This document shows, piece after piece, positions 35,368-44,221 of a stretch of DNA of 64,000 bases. Within the stretch, counting starts at the first letter, position 1, and each line of letters begins with the position of its first letter. The position numbers and the translations under genes are program-made. A model generated the notes under the pieces. It saw only the letters and a program-made list of their open reading frames with translations, was not told where the DNA came from and made no database searches. Source of the stretch: Pseudoalteromonas sp. EB27 (GTDB lineage: Bacteria > Pseudomonadota > Gammaproteobacteria > Enterobacterales > Alteromonadaceae); contig NZ_MTQD01000013.1 in NCBI RefSeq assembly GCF_001974875.1, positions 1-64,000 of the forward strand, given 5' to 3'.

Positions 35368-35955
35368 ATGTTTAAAGCATTAGCTATTGCAGGTTTTTCT
35401 TTATCAAGTTTAGTTATTTCTAATGTTGCTCAGGCCAATTGGCAGCTAGTGAATGATAAAAGCCAACTAAGCTTTGTTTCAATTAAAAAAGATTCGATTG
35501 CTGAAGCTCACCATTTTACTAACCTTGAAGGTATGCTTTCTGATAAAGGTGAGTTTAGCGTTAATGTTGATTTAACATCAGCTGAAACTTTAATTCCTAT
35601 TCGTAATGAGCGTTTAACGTCATTGTTGTTCGAAGCGAATAAATTTCCAAATGCTGTTTTAATTGCAAATTTAACTAAAGAACTGAGTAATATTAAAAAG
35701 CCTGGTCAATATGTATTGAAGGGTATTAAAGCTGAGCTTGATTTTCACGGTAATAAAAAGCCATTGGCAATTGATGTACTCGTTAGCAGCACGCAAAGTG
35801 GTGATTTAACGGTATCATCATTAACACCTATTATTATTAATAGTGCTGATTTTGGTGTAACCGAAGGCGTTAAAAAGCTGCAAGAGCTAGCGGGCTTACC
35901 TTCAATTGCAACAGCAGTACCTGTTACTTTTGCAATTACACTTAAAAAGCAGTGA
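35368..35955 (+). CDS. YceI family periplasmic lipid-binding protein
   Basis: 195 residues from the ATG at 35368, which has an ideal AAGGAG ten bases upstream; the longer open frame from 35248 is not used. A signal peptide ends VAQA-NW. The mature part is the YceI lipocalin-like barrel: WQLVNDKSQLSFVSIKKDSIAEAHHF, VDLTSAETLIPIRNERL, and LDFHGNKKPLAIDV. YceI proteins bind polyisoprenoids such as ubiquinone-8 in related structures. The stop overlaps the GTG of the following DUF1285 gene. Confidence 0.88.
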   Translation: MFKALAIAGFSLSSLVISNVAQANWQLVNDKSQLSFVSIKKDSIAEAHHFTNLEGMLSDKGEFSVNVDLTSAETLIPIRNERLTSLLFEANKFPNAVLIANLTKELSNIKKPGQYVLKGIKAELDFHGNKKPLAIDVLVSSTQSGDLTVSSLTPIIINSADFGVTEGVKKLQELAGLPSIATAVPVTFAITLKKQ

Positions 35956-36470
35956 TTTCTTTAAGTGAGCTTAGCAAGCAATTAAGCGAGCCAAGCAAAC
36001 CTTTTGATAGTTGGCAGCCAACTCATTGTGGTGAACTGCCAATTGTCATTAATCATGAGGGGAAATGGTTTTACGATGGCTGCGAAATAACACGCCTAGC
36101 CATGGTGAAGCTGTTTGCTTCTGTTTTATGTAAAGAAGGTGAGCTATTTTATTTAAAAACACCGGCCGAAAAAATAACAATAACGGTTGATGATGCGCCG
36201 TTTATTATTGTTGATTGGCGTTTTGAAAATACAGCGCAAGGGCCGGTGTTGTGTTGTATTGATAATTTAGCTAGGCAGTGGTTAGTGAGCGCTCAGCAAC
36301 CCTTAGTTATAAAAGATTACAAAGGGTCTAAAGTACCTTATTTAAAGCTACCTTATGGCTGTAGTGCGCGTGTTACGCGAAGTGTATTTTATCAGTGGGC
36401 TGAAAAAGCCGAGACTGACAAGCTCGGCTATTTTATTAAATCTGCAGGAAAGCAGTTTTATTTATCGTAA
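35952..36470 (+). CDS. DUF1285 domain-containing protein
   Basis: 172 residues, GTG start overlapping the stop of the YceI gene (GTGA), so probably co-translated. The sequence matches DUF1285: CGELPIVINHEGKWFYDGCEITR near the start and FYLKTPAEKITITVDDAPFIIVDW in the middle. The family has a two-barrel fold of unknown function and occurs in many proteobacteria. No signal peptide. It converges with engB with only nine bases between. Confidence 0.82.
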   Translation: MISLSELSKQLSEPSKPFDSWQPTHCGELPIVINHEGKWFYDGCEITRLAMVKLFASVLCKEGELFYLKTPAEKITITVDDAPFIIVDWRFENTAQGPVLCCIDNLARQWLVSAQQPLVIKDYKGSKVPYLKLPYGCSARVTRSVFYQWAEKAETDKLGYFIKSAGKQFYLS

Positions 36471-36479
36471 CGCCAGCGT

Positions 36480-37148
36480 TTAGGCTTCTGGGTTAGTTTC
36501 GTCTGTGATTGTTTCATCGGTAGGTGGTACAGCAATAACAGGACCTAAAAACCACTCATCTAGTTTTTTAGCCACTTCTGGTAAACCCGTGCCTTTTAAT
36601 GATGAAAATGCATGAACTGTAATATCCCCATCAAGCGCACTTAATTCACGACGAACTTGCAGCACTTGTGATTTACGAGGACCTTGCTTTAGCTTGTCGG
36701 CTTTAGTTAATAGAGCCAATACTGGAATTTCACTGCCAATAGCCCAATTAATTAAATCGCGGTCTAAATCTTTTAATGGATGACGAATATCCATTAAAAT
36801 AACAATACCTTTTAAGCTTTGACGCTTTTGTAGATATTCGCCTAACGACTTCTGCCATTTCTTTTTCATTTCGATTGGTACTTTAGCAAAACCATAGCCT
36901 GGTAAATCGATAAGGCGCATATCGTCAACATCAGCTAAATCAAATGTATTGATTAGCTGAGTACGTCCAGGTGTTTTACTTGTACGTGCTAGTTTTTGAT
37001 CGGTTAATGCATTTAATGCACTCGACTTACCTGCGTTGGAGCGACCGGCAAACGCAACTTCAATTCCCGTATCAGCAGGTAATTTAGTAATGTCGGGAGC
37101 GCTTGTTACGAAAGACGCAGTATTATATTTGATACGAGATTTGAGCAC
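36480..37148 (-). CDS. engB: Ribosome biogenesis GTPase EngB (YihA/YsxC)
   Basis: 222 residues. The TRAFAC-class GTPase G motifs are complete: G1 [11 protein letters not shown] (about 36-46), G2 TPGRTQ, G3 DLPGYGFA, G4 LLTKADK, G5 FSSLKG. EngB is needed for maturation of the large ribosomal subunit. The position downstream of polA and near yihI and hemN follows the E. coli polA-spf-yihA-csrC-yihI-hemN order. Divergent from the cytochrome c4 gene. Confidence 0.95.
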   Translation of the reverse strand: MLKSRIKYNTASFVTSAPDITKLPADTGIEVAFAGRSNAGKSSALNALTDQKLARTSKTPGRTQLINTFDLADVDDMRLIDLPGYGFAKVPIEMKKKWQKSLGEYLQKRQSLKGIVILMDIRHPLKDLDRDLINWAIGSEIPVLALLTKADKLKQGPRKSQVLQVRRELSALDGDITVHAFSSLKGTGLPEVAKKLDEWFLGPVIAVPPTDETITDETNPEA

Positions 37149-37429
37149 AGGCTCTCCTAAAACTTAAAAAAATAACGTTGAGTAAACCAAATTCACTCAG
37201 GGCGCGTATTTTATACTATAAAGGATGTATTAAAAAGCGTATTTAACCACCTAAAAACAGCACCTATGGTACATTTAAAACATGTTAAAGCTTAATCTAA
37301 GTCAAAACCCTGTAAATTATAAGCTTAATATGTGTAGAAAACGTGCCAGAGAATTTATTATCGTGTAGAATATATGTATTACAGCATCACGATTGTAGAT
37401 GATACAGGGTCGGAAACAGAGAATTCACC

Positions 37430-38062
37430 ATGAAAAAAATAGCACTATCTTTAACAATATTGCTTGGTGCGTTGTCAGCAAGCAACGCAACAGCATTTGA
37501 TGGCGATGTAAACGCAGGTAAAGAAAAATCAGCAACGTGTGCGGCTTGTCACGGCCCAGACGGTAATGCGCCGGTTAATATTTACCCTAAAATTGCAGGT
37601 CAACATCCAGATTATATCCTTAAGCAACTTCAGGATTTAAAATTAGGTATGACGTCAGGCGGCAAAGAAGGGCGTATGGATCCAGTAATGAGCGCTATGG
37701 CTATGCCACTTAGCGAGCAAGACATGAAAGATCTAGCTGCTTATTTTTCTTCAATGAACATGTCTGAAGGTGCTACACCTAAAGATGTTGTTGAAGTTGG
37801 CGAAATGCTTTTTAAAGCAGGCGACGCAGAGCGTGGAATTCCATCATGTGCAGCATGTCATGGTCCACGTGGTAATGGCTCGTCACTGGCTAAGTTTCCA
37901 AAAATTTCTTTTCAGCATCCAGGATACATCAAGTCTCAACTTGAAAAATTCCGTGATGGTACTCGTCATAATGACTTAAATGGCATGATGGGCGACATTG
38001 CAAAGAAATTAACAGATAAAGACATTGAAGTACTTTCTCAGTATTTAGGTGGCTTACACTAA
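37430..38062 (+). CDS. Dihaem cytochrome c4
   Basis: 210 residues with signal peptide (cleavage about ATA-FDG, residue 22) and two similar class I cytochrome domains. The first haem site is C37-A-A-C40-H41; the second CAACH is near residue 140. Distal Met ligands are likely in MSAMAMP and LNGMMG segments. Cytochrome c4 carries electrons to cbb3-type or similar oxidases at the periplasmic face of the membrane; it lies beside engB and polA in many gammaproteobacteria. A short hairpin with T7 follows at 38114. Confidence 0.93.
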   Translation: MKKIALSLTILLGALSASNATAFDGDVNAGKEKSATCAACHGPDGNAPVNIYPKIAGQHPDYILKQLQDLKLGMTSGGKEGRMDPVMSAMAMPLSEQDMKDLAAYFSSMNMSEGATPKDVVEVGEMLFKAGDAERGIPSCAACHGPRGNGSSLAKFPKISFQHPGYIKSQLEKFRDGTRHNDLNGMMGDIAKKLTDKDIEVLSQYLGGLH

Positions 38063-38113
38063 AGTCGTATTTATTTAGCAGTTAATAATAAATAAACTAC
38101 AATGTGTTAAAAA

Positions 38114-38135
38114 AGCAGCCCTGGCTGCTTTTTTT
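38114..38135 (+). terminator. Terminator after cytochrome c4 gene
   Basis: AGCAG-CCCTGG-CTGCT hairpin with A residues before and a run of seven T after it, 51 bases past the stop. Confidence 0.8.
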
Positions 38136-38167
38136 GTGTCAAAAATTAACGATATCGCCCGCTTAAA

Positions 38168-38197
38168 TGTAAGACATTGACCATGTTTGGTTGTAGG
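38168..38197 (+). promoter_or_regulatory. Possible GacA/UvrY activator half sites
   Basis: TGTAAG (38168-38173) and TGTAGG (38192-38197) match the left half of the UvrY/GacA activator palindrome (TGTAAG-N-CTTACA), about 90-120 bases before the likely start of the Csr-type RNA. The right halves are poorly conserved, so this is tentative. Confidence 0.35.
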
Positions 38198-38286
38198 ATA
38201 AGTCTTCTTTTTATTCCTTGTTGCACCTTAAGTTGTTATAATTTATGTTAATTTTAATATCCTAATGTAATTAATATAATAAAAGT

Positions 38287-38643
38287 TATATAAACCAGTT
38301 GTAACAAAATCATTAACGAGTAAATTAACCACTGTCGCAAAACAACAATAACAAAACGGAAATAACTATCAAGGAAAGTAACGCGGCATGACTACATAGC
38401 ATAAGATTAGTGCTACTAAAGGAAATAATAAAAAAGTGTCAGGATGACCGATAATAATAAAAAACTCATGGAAGTTTAATAATAAAAACAAAATGGAATG
38501 TAACAAGGAACGTAAAAATAATAACAATACGGACTGATAATAATAAAAATAATAAAGACTAAAAAAAGTCGAAGGGAGAAGTGTCCAGATAATGGCGCTC
38601 AGATTAGCAGGCGGTAGAGATGTTTTCTCTACCGCCTTTTTAT
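38287..38643 (+). ncRNA. CsrB/CsrC-type CsrA-sequestering small RNA
   Basis: A protein-free interval with nine GGA motifs in about 220 bases (38358, 38373, 38421, 38442, 38470, 38495, 38507, 38531, 38575), several as AAGGA or CAGGATG, the CsrA-binding signature. The motifs are joined by A/T-rich linkers (repeated ATAATAATAAAA) and end in a strong terminator (38610-38640). The gene lies directly upstream of yihI, as csrC does in E. coli (between yihA and yihI). Such RNAs titrate the translational repressor CsrA. The 5' end assumes the TATAAT at 38275-38280 is the -10 (about 355 nt); a second TATAAT at 38237 would add about 38 nt. Confidence 0.85.
38609..38643 (+). terminator. Terminator of the Csr-type sRNA
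   Basis: GGCGGTAGAGA (38610-38620) pairs perfectly with TCTCTACCGCC (38626-38636), followed by TTTTTA. No protein gene ends nearby, so it terminates the non-coding RNA. Confidence 0.9.
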
Positions 38644-38815
38644 TTGTCCTGTTACAATACCCACCGTTTAAAATTAGCGATTAATTAGCTAAGGCGCTTT
38701 TAAATGGGGAAACCCAACCTCTATAGCGCAAACTGAATTCTTCTGGCTAGGCCAGCACTGCGATGCCCATTAATTTGCGCTTCGCTCAAAACCTCTTAAG
38801 TGAGATGATCAAGAT

Positions 38816-39412
38816 ATGAGTAGAACTAAAAAGTCACGCAAAAGCCCAGCAAACGGACCTGTTCGTTTAAGCCAAGATAAGCTTAAAGAAATGCGCGCAT
38901 TAAAAGAGCAGCGAGTTAAAAAAACCAAAGGCGCTAAGCCAGGTTCTCGTAACGCGCCAGATTTACTAGATAGCGAAAGCCACAATGGTGGTCACGCGCC
39001 TAAAGATAAGCGTGTAGGCAGTAAAAAGCCAGTACCATTAATTGCAACTGCGCCTGAGCCTAAAGTTGAAATGAAACGCAACTTAAAGCCAACTATTGAG
39101 TTGAAAAAGGTAATCGAGCCTGAATTCACACCTGAACAAGAGCTAGAAGCACTTGAGAATGACGAACGTTTACTTAAATTAGTAGAGCGTCATGAAGAAG
39201 GTGAAATGCTAACAGGTAAAGATGCTAAGTACTTTAATAGCCGTATTGCTCGTCATCAGGCGTTATGTGAAATTCTTGGTATTGAAGACGAGGATGAAGA
39301 CGAATTTGAAGATGACCTTGAAGATGATATTGAAAGCAAAGGCAATTCTGATTTCGATCAATACTTATCTGACGATTTAGCCAACGAATGGTTAGATGAA
39401 GACGACAAATAG
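38816..39412 (+). CDS. yihI: Der GTPase-activating protein YihI
   Basis: 198 residues. Very basic N-terminus (MSRTKKSRKSPANG..., RVKKTKGAKPGSRN), a KDKRVGSKKPVPL motif, then a helical middle (EQELEALENDERLLKLVERHEEGEML) and an extremely acidic C-terminal tail. This charge layout and the core motif fit YihI, which stimulates the GTPase Der in ribosome assembly. The tail is longer than in E. coli (169 aa). It precedes the DUF2489 gene by 12 bases and lies between the Csr-type RNA and hemN, as in enterics. Confidence 0.88.
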   Translation: MSRTKKSRKSPANGPVRLSQDKLKEMRALKEQRVKKTKGAKPGSRNAPDLLDSESHNGGHAPKDKRVGSKKPVPLIATAPEPKVEMKRNLKPTIELKKVIEPEFTPEQELEALENDERLLKLVERHEEGEMLTGKDAKYFNSRIARHQALCEILGIEDEDEDEFEDDLEDDIESKGNSDFDQYLSDDLANEWLDEDDK

Positions 39413-39424
39413 TAAGGATAAATA

Positions 39425-39940
39425 ATGAGTACCGCGGTAATTTTAGCCTTACTTTTAGGCGCTGCTATAATAGTTGGTCTGGCATTTTATGCGGGTCAGT
39501 TGCTGTACAAGTTAAATGCGCAAAAAAAGTTAATTGCTAAAACGCAGGCTGAACAAAAGCAAAAGCTTGAGAAGTCGCGTTTAAAGCGAAATGCCAAACT
39601 AGCCGATAGTATTCATTTAATTGCGCGTGCAATGAATGAAGAGCAGTGTGAGTTTTCTGAAGGCTGTTTACGTATTTGGGTGCTTATGTCTCAATATGGC
39701 TTTGAGAGCGAGCGTGATTTAACGACGCAATATCCTGGCATTTATAAAATGTACCAGGTAGTTAAAGAAATGCCGACACACGATGCACGTAAAAAATACG
39801 CTAAAAAAGAGATTTTTAAGCTAGATAAGGCTCGCTGGCAAGCTGAAGAAACACTTAAAGATGAAGTTAAAGCCGATTGCGCTAAAATTATCGTTGAGTT
39901 TAAAGCGGCTCCTGGCAGCGATAAAGTGGTTTTTAACTAG
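39425..39940 (+). CDS. DUF2489 domain-containing membrane protein
   Basis: 171 residues: one N-terminal transmembrane helix (about 5-25), a basic coiled region (KLNAQKKLIAKTQAEQKQKLEKSRLKRN), then a cytosolic helical domain with EEQCEFSEGCLRIWVLM and MPTHDARKKYAKKEIFKLD. This is the DUF2489 pattern, found between yihI and hemN in Vibrio and relatives. Function unknown. It probably shares a transcript with yihI and ends before the convergent terminator at 39958. Confidence 0.82.
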   Translation: MSTAVILALLLGAAIIVGLAFYAGQLLYKLNAQKKLIAKTQAEQKQKLEKSRLKRNAKLADSIHLIARAMNEEQCEFSEGCLRIWVLMSQYGFESERDLTTQYPGIYKMYQVVKEMPTHDARKKYAKKEIFKLDKARWQAEETLKDEVKADCAKIIVEFKAAPGSDKVVFN

Positions 39941-39957
39941 TTTTTCGAGTACTCAGA

Positions 39958-39983
39958 AAAAGCAGACCTTGGTCTGCTTTTTT
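39958..39983. terminator. Bidirectional terminator between DUF2489 gene and hemN
   Basis: AAAAGCAGACC-TT-GGTCTGCTTTTTT, with A and T runs on opposite sides, 17 bases after the DUF2489 stop and serving both strands. Confidence 0.8.
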
Positions 39984-40001
39984 ATGCCGGACAGTTTTTA
40001 G

Positions 40002-41375
40002 TTAAATCACTCGTGAAAAACGTGTCGCATTTATTTGTTTTTGTAAATGAGCGTCAAAGCACATGCAAATAATACGAATGAATAAGTTGCCGCGTGGTGT
40101 TACGCTAATTTTATTATCATTTATAGTGACTAGTTCATCTTTTATAAGTGGCGTAAGCGCAATTAACGCATCCTCAAAGTAGTCATTAAATATAAGCGCA
40201 TGCTTTTTACTAAAGTCTTGTATATCTAATTCAAACTGGCAAATGAGCTGCTTAATTGCATCAGCACGAATTACATCATCATGTGTTAAATGCATACCTT
40301 TATTAAGAGCACAGCCGCTTTGTGTTTCTACGCTGTGGTAATAATGTTTTAATTCTTTTTGATTTTGTAAAATGGCAGTGCCAATTTGCGAAATGGATGA
40401 CACGCCTAAGCCTAATAAATCACAATTTCCATGGGTTGTATAACCTTGAAAATTACGATGTAATTTCCCTTCATTTTGCGCAACAGCTAGTTCGTTGTCG
40501 ATTTTTGCAAAGTGGTCCATACCAATAAATTGATAGCCTGCTTGCGTCATCTGCTCCAGCGTATTTTTAAACATGGTGAGTTTATTATGTGCGCTGGGTA
40601 AATCTGCATCTTTAATCTTTCGCTGTGCGGCAAAGCGCTCTGGTAAATGCGCGTAGTTAAACACCGATACTCGGTCAGGGCTTAACTCAATAAGTTGCTC
40701 TATAGTTTGCTTAAAGCTCTCTGGTGTTTGCAGAGGAAGCCCGTAAATCATATCTGCATTAATAGATTGAAATCCCAGCTCGCGAGCTTGTGTAATTAAT
40801 TGCTTAACCGTATCTGCATTTTGCGGACGATTAACAGCAAGTTGCACGTCGTCGTTAAAGTCTTGAATCCCAAACGAGACACGATTAAAGCCAAGCATCC
40901 TTAAATCAACAAGCATGTTATCGGCAAGCGAACGTGGATCTATTTCAATACCGCGTTCAGTAGTTCGCGTAAAATTAAAGTGCTGCTCTAAAAGCTTTAT
41001 TAAACGGGTCATTTGTTTTGCGGTTAAAAAAGTGGGTGTACCGCCACCTAAATGTAATTGCTCAACCGTGTAGCTTTTAAATAAATGCGCTTGAGCAGTA
41101 ATTTCTTTTGCTAAAAAGTCGAGATACGTATCTGCTTTAGATTGATGGCGGGTAATTATTTTATTACAGCCACAGTAGTAGCAAAGCTGACTACAAAATG
41201 GAATATGAATATATAAAGAAAGTGAACGACTCGTTGACGATTCTATCGCGTTTAGTAAGTTTTGTTGCTGATAACCGTCACGCAGTGATAGAGCCGTGGG
41301 GTATGAGGTATAACGCGGGCCAGACACATTATATTTGTTTATTAGGGTTTGATCCCACTGTGGAAGTTTAATCAT
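40002..41375 (-). CDS. hemN: Oxygen-independent coproporphyrinogen III oxidase
   Basis: 457 residues from the ATG at 41375 (same length as E. coli HemN; a GTG at 41384 is also in frame). It is the radical SAM enzyme of anaerobic haem synthesis. The 4Fe-4S site is CSQLCYYCGCN (CxxxCxxC plus the HemN-specific fourth Cys), followed by HLGGGTPTFL; the start NKYNVSGPRYTSYPTA is the HemN signature. A TAGGTG ribosome-binding site lies seven bases before the ATG. An FNR-type box sits upstream (41433-41446). Confidence 0.95.
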   Translation of the reverse strand: MIKLPQWDQTLINKYNVSGPRYTSYPTALSLRDGYQQQNLLNAIESSTSRSLSLYIHIPFCSQLCYYCGCNKIITRHQSKADTYLDFLAKEITAQAHLFKSYTVEQLHLGGGTPTFLTAKQMTRLIKLLEQHFNFTRTTERGIEIDPRSLADNMLVDLRMLGFNRVSFGIQDFNDDVQLAVNRPQNADTVKQLITQARELGFQSINADMIYGLPLQTPESFKQTIEQLIELSPDRVSVFNYAHLPERFAAQRKIKDADLPSAHNKLTMFKNTLEQMTQAGYQFIGMDHFAKIDNELAVAQNEGKLHRNFQGYTTHGNCDLLGLGVSSISQIGTAILQNQKELKHYYHSVETQSGCALNKGMHLTHDDVIRADAIKQLICQFELDIQDFSKKHALIFNDYFEDALIALTPLIKDELVTINDNKISVTPRGNLFIRIICMCFDAHLQKQINATRFSRVI

Positions 41376-41404
41376 CACGCGCACCTAAGTATTTATTTAG
41401 GGGG

Positions 41405-41446
41405 ATTATAAAAAAGTACGCAGGGAGGCGGTTTGATCTATAACAA
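41405..41446 (-). promoter_or_regulatory. hemN promoter with FNR-type box
   Basis: TTGAT-CTAT-AACAA at 41433-41446 matches the FNR/Anr consensus TTGAT-N4-ATCAA at 9 of 10 positions. On the minus strand a consensus TATAAT lies at 41410-41405, so transcription should start near 41398. The box centre (41439.5) then sits at about -41.5, the classic class II activation distance. This predicts induction under low oxygen, in line with the enzyme's role. Confidence 0.78.
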
Positions 41447-41470
41447 AAAAGGTGCCGAAGCACCTTTTTT
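41446..41470 (-). terminator. Terminator after darP
   Basis: AAAAAAGGTGC-CGAA-GCACCTTTTTT, 28 bases past the darP stop on the minus strand. It separates darP from hemN and touches the FNR box. Confidence 0.85.
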
Positions 41471-41497
41471 AATAAAATATCAATTAATACGGTCTAA

Positions 41498-42031
41498 TTA
41501 ATACGTAACGGTATGTGCATCTTTGAGATATTGAAATAACTCTTTATAACCTTTACCTGGCTTTTCAGCTTTCGCTTCTTTTGCCGCATTACGAACCAAT
41601 TGACGCATTTGCTGACGATCAAGAGACGGGAACTGCTCAATAGTCTCATTGATAAGATCATCACCTTGTTCAATTAAGTCTGAACGTAGTTGCTCAATTT
41701 TTTTGACCAATACTTCAGCTTGGTTATTTTTATTAAGCATTACATCGATAATCGCTCTAATAGCGTCAATGTTTTCTACAGTACGCAACGTTTTAGCAAT
41801 GTAGTTTAAGTGACGGCGATACGCATCGCTTTTATTACTTATTTTATCAGCAACAACCATTGCCGCTTTTAAATCGTCATTTAATGGCAGGCGTTCGCGC
41901 TGTTTTTTACCCATTTTGGCAATTTCAGTACCTAACTGATGAAACTCTTGCGCTTCGCGCTTAAGCTCCGTTCTTGATACATATTCAATTTCTTCTTCAA
42001 TTTCAGCAGGCTTGCCTTTTTTCTTTGCCAT
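41498..42031 (-). CDS. darP: Ribosome biogenesis factor DarP (YjgA)
   Basis: 177 residues matching the DUF615/YjgA family: SRTELKREAQEFHQLGTEIAKMGKKQRERLPL, RRHLNYIAKTLR and a C-terminal RQQMRQLVRNAAKEA with KGYKELFQYL. DarP assists late assembly of the 50S subunit. Divergent from pmbA, the arrangement found in E. coli (yjgA-pmbA). Confidence 0.92.
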   Translation of the reverse strand: MAKKKGKPAEIEEEIEYVSRTELKREAQEFHQLGTEIAKMGKKQRERLPLNDDLKAAMVVADKISNKSDAYRRHLNYIAKTLRTVENIDAIRAIIDVMLNKNNQAEVLVKKIEQLRSDLIEQGDDLINETIEQFPSLDRQQMRQLVRNAAKEAKAEKPGKGYKELFQYLKDAHTVTY

Positions 42032-42175
42032 GGGGTGCTCTTAAATAAAAATAACTTTTGCCATTATACATGAATATGATACTTAGGAATATTAGCTGAT
42101 GTGATGCATTGAGTGTGTTAGCATTTAAATATAAGAAATGCGTGCATTATGCCTCTAAGGCTCAGGACTTAATTT

Positions 42176-43525
42176 ATGAAAAGCCAACAAAACGATCCAA
42201 TTTATTCTCAAATATCGCAAGTTAAAGATGCGGTAGCAGAAGTACTCGAACATGCTAAAAAATTAGGCGCTACAGCTGCCGAAGCGGCCATGTCTAGTAC
42301 ATCTGGTTTATCGGTTAGTACTCGAATGGGTGAAGTAGAAACCATTGAGTTTAACCAAGATGGCGGCTTAGGCATTAGCGTATATGTTGGTAATAATAAA
42401 GGCTCGGCGTCAACCGCTGATTTAAATCCAAAAACGTTGCGTATGGTAGTAGAAAAAGCGATTGATATAGCTAAGTTTACATCTGATGACCCATTTAACG
42501 GCGTTGCTGATAAAGAATTGCTAGAATTTAATCCTAAAGATTTAGATTTATACCACCCTTGGGATGTAAGTCCTGAGGAAGGCATTGAGCTTTGTCATGC
42601 TGCTGAGCAAGCTGCACTAAATGCTGATGAGCGTATTGTTAACTCTGATGGTGCGAGCTTTTCATCGCATCAAGGGCTACGTGTTTATGGTAACAGCCAT
42701 GGTTTGATAACGGGCTTTCCACGTACTCGTCATAGCATTAGCACTATGGTGATAGGTCAAGATGGCGAACAGATGCAACGCGACTCTGCTTATACGGTTG
42801 CGCGCGATCAAGCGGGTTTAAATGACGCAGCGGCAGTTGGGCTTGAAGCGGCAGCTGAAACGCTCGCTAAATTAAATAGTCAAAAGCTAGGCACAATGAA
42901 AGTGCCTGTTATTTTTAGAGCTGATATTGCAAACTCATTGTTTGGTCACTTAGTGTCGGCAATTGGTGGTGGCGCGCTTTATCGTAAATCAAGTTTTTTA
43001 CTCGATAGCTTAGGCACGCAAGTATTTAGTAATTGTGTGAATATAGCTGAGCGCCCGCATATTTTAAAAGGATTGGCATCGTCACCGTTTGATAGCGAAG
43101 GTGTTAAAACATTCGACAGAGAAATTATTCAAGGCGGCGAGTTACAAACTTATTTATTAGCAAGCTATGCCGCGCGTAAAATGAATATGACGCCAACAGG
43201 GCATGCGGGCGGTATACATAACTGGCTTGTTGAACAAACTCATAACGATTTAACTGCACTATTAAAAACCATGGGCACAGGCTTATTAGTAACCGAGCTA
43301 ATGGGGCAGGGCGTAAACACAGTAACAGGTGATTACTCTCGTGGTGCTGCTGGTTTTTGGGTTGAAAATGGTGAAATACAATATCCAGTAAGTGAAATTA
43401 CCATTGCTGGTAATTTAAAAGATATGTTTAAAGGTATATCTGCTATTGGTGGTGACATAGAGCGCCGTGGTGGTATTCAAACTGGCTCAATATTAATAGA
43501 GCAAATGCAAATAGCCGGCGCGTAG
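42176..43525 (+). CDS. pmbA: PmbA (TldE) metalloprotease subunit
   Basis: 449 residues of the TldD/PmbA family. PmbA pairs with TldD, which supplies the zinc site; the complex processes small peptides such as microcin precursors and helps degrade CcdA. The family's central QDGGLGISVYVG and C-terminal GVNTVTGDYSRGAAGFWVENGEI are clear. No tldD lies in this window. Divergent from darP. Confidence 0.93.
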   Translation: MKSQQNDPIYSQISQVKDAVAEVLEHAKKLGATAAEAAMSSTSGLSVSTRMGEVETIEFNQDGGLGISVYVGNNKGSASTADLNPKTLRMVVEKAIDIAKFTSDDPFNGVADKELLEFNPKDLDLYHPWDVSPEEGIELCHAAEQAALNADERIVNSDGASFSSHQGLRVYGNSHGLITGFPRTRHSISTMVIGQDGEQMQRDSAYTVARDQAGLNDAAAVGLEAAAETLAKLNSQKLGTMKVPVIFRADIANSLFGHLVSAIGGGALYRKSSFLLDSLGTQVFSNCVNIAERPHILKGLASSPFDSEGVKTFDREIIQGGELQTYLLASYAARKMNMTPTGHAGGIHNWLVEQTHNDLTALLKTMGTGLLVTELMGQGVNTVTGDYSRGAAGFWVENGEIQYPVSEITIAGNLKDMFKGISAIGGDIERRGGIQTGSILIEQMQIAGA

Positions 43526-43597
43526 TATTAATAGGCAGTGTATACTTGGGTCCAGAGTATTATCTCTGGGTCTAAGTGAGCTTTTACGAGGTGTAAA

Positions 43598-44083
43598 ATG
43601 GCTAAAGATAGATATGCACCAAAACCGCTAACCGATATTATGGCGGGGTTAAATAATCGTTTATCGGCTTATGCAGGCAAAAGCCAAGCACTTGATACAC
43701 AGCAAACCTTATTAAAAGATTTTTTAGGTCCTAAGTTGGGTGATAAATGCCGAGTAAGTAATTACCGAGACGGTACGCTAATGATCGAGGCGGTATCTGC
43801 ACCTATCGCGCTTAGGCTTAATTATTTAAAAATGGATATGCTTTCACATTTTAGAGCCGCCGGGATGGCAGAGCTTGGGCAAATAAAAATCACGGCAAAT
43901 CCTCAGGCGACTCAGCGATTAAGTACTGCGAATAAGTCGGGCAGTCCTGCAGTTACCAACTCTCGTAAAATGAGTGAGCAAACAGCTGATTACTTAAACG
44001 CCATAGCATCTTCGGCCCCTCCTTCTTTAAAAGAAAAACTTGAGCGTTTAGCGCTTCATGGAAAAAATAAAAGCGAGCCTTAA
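43598..44083 (+). CDS. dciA: DciA-type replicative helicase loader (DUF721)
   Basis: 161 residues. The DUF721 core occupies about 10-105: LNNRLSAYAGKS, VSNYRDGTLMIEAVSAPIALRLNYLKMDMLSHFRAAG. DciA is the ancestral loader of the DnaB helicase, used in bacteria that lack DnaC. The C-terminal 55 residues are polar and probably disordered, apart from a short helix. A hairpin without T run (44087-44109) follows the stop. The gene is near secA, as in other gammaproteobacteria, though separated by three genes here. Confidence 0.82.
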   Translation: MAKDRYAPKPLTDIMAGLNNRLSAYAGKSQALDTQQTLLKDFLGPKLGDKCRVSNYRDGTLMIEAVSAPIALRLNYLKMDMLSHFRAAGMAELGQIKITANPQATQRLSTANKSGSPAVTNSRKMSEQTADYLNAIASSAPPSLKEKLERLALHGKNKSEP

Positions 44084-44221
44084 CTACCCACCATCTTGTT
44101 ATTGGTGGGGTCAATTTGGCAGCTCACCGCATTCAAAATACTTTGTTACATATTCCATTTTATTGTTGCCCTAATGAGGTTTATGATACTGGCTGGTAAT
44201 GTATATTGATTGAAGTCCCTG

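Noticed and set aside
35248..35368. Extended start of the YceI gene
   Set aside because: The extra 40 residues are out of place before a normal signal peptide, and an ideal AAGGAG precedes the ATG at 35368.
43551..43570. CCAGAG/CTCTGG hairpin between pmbA and dciA
   Set aside because: The stem is only six pairs and has no T run, so it is not supported as a terminator.
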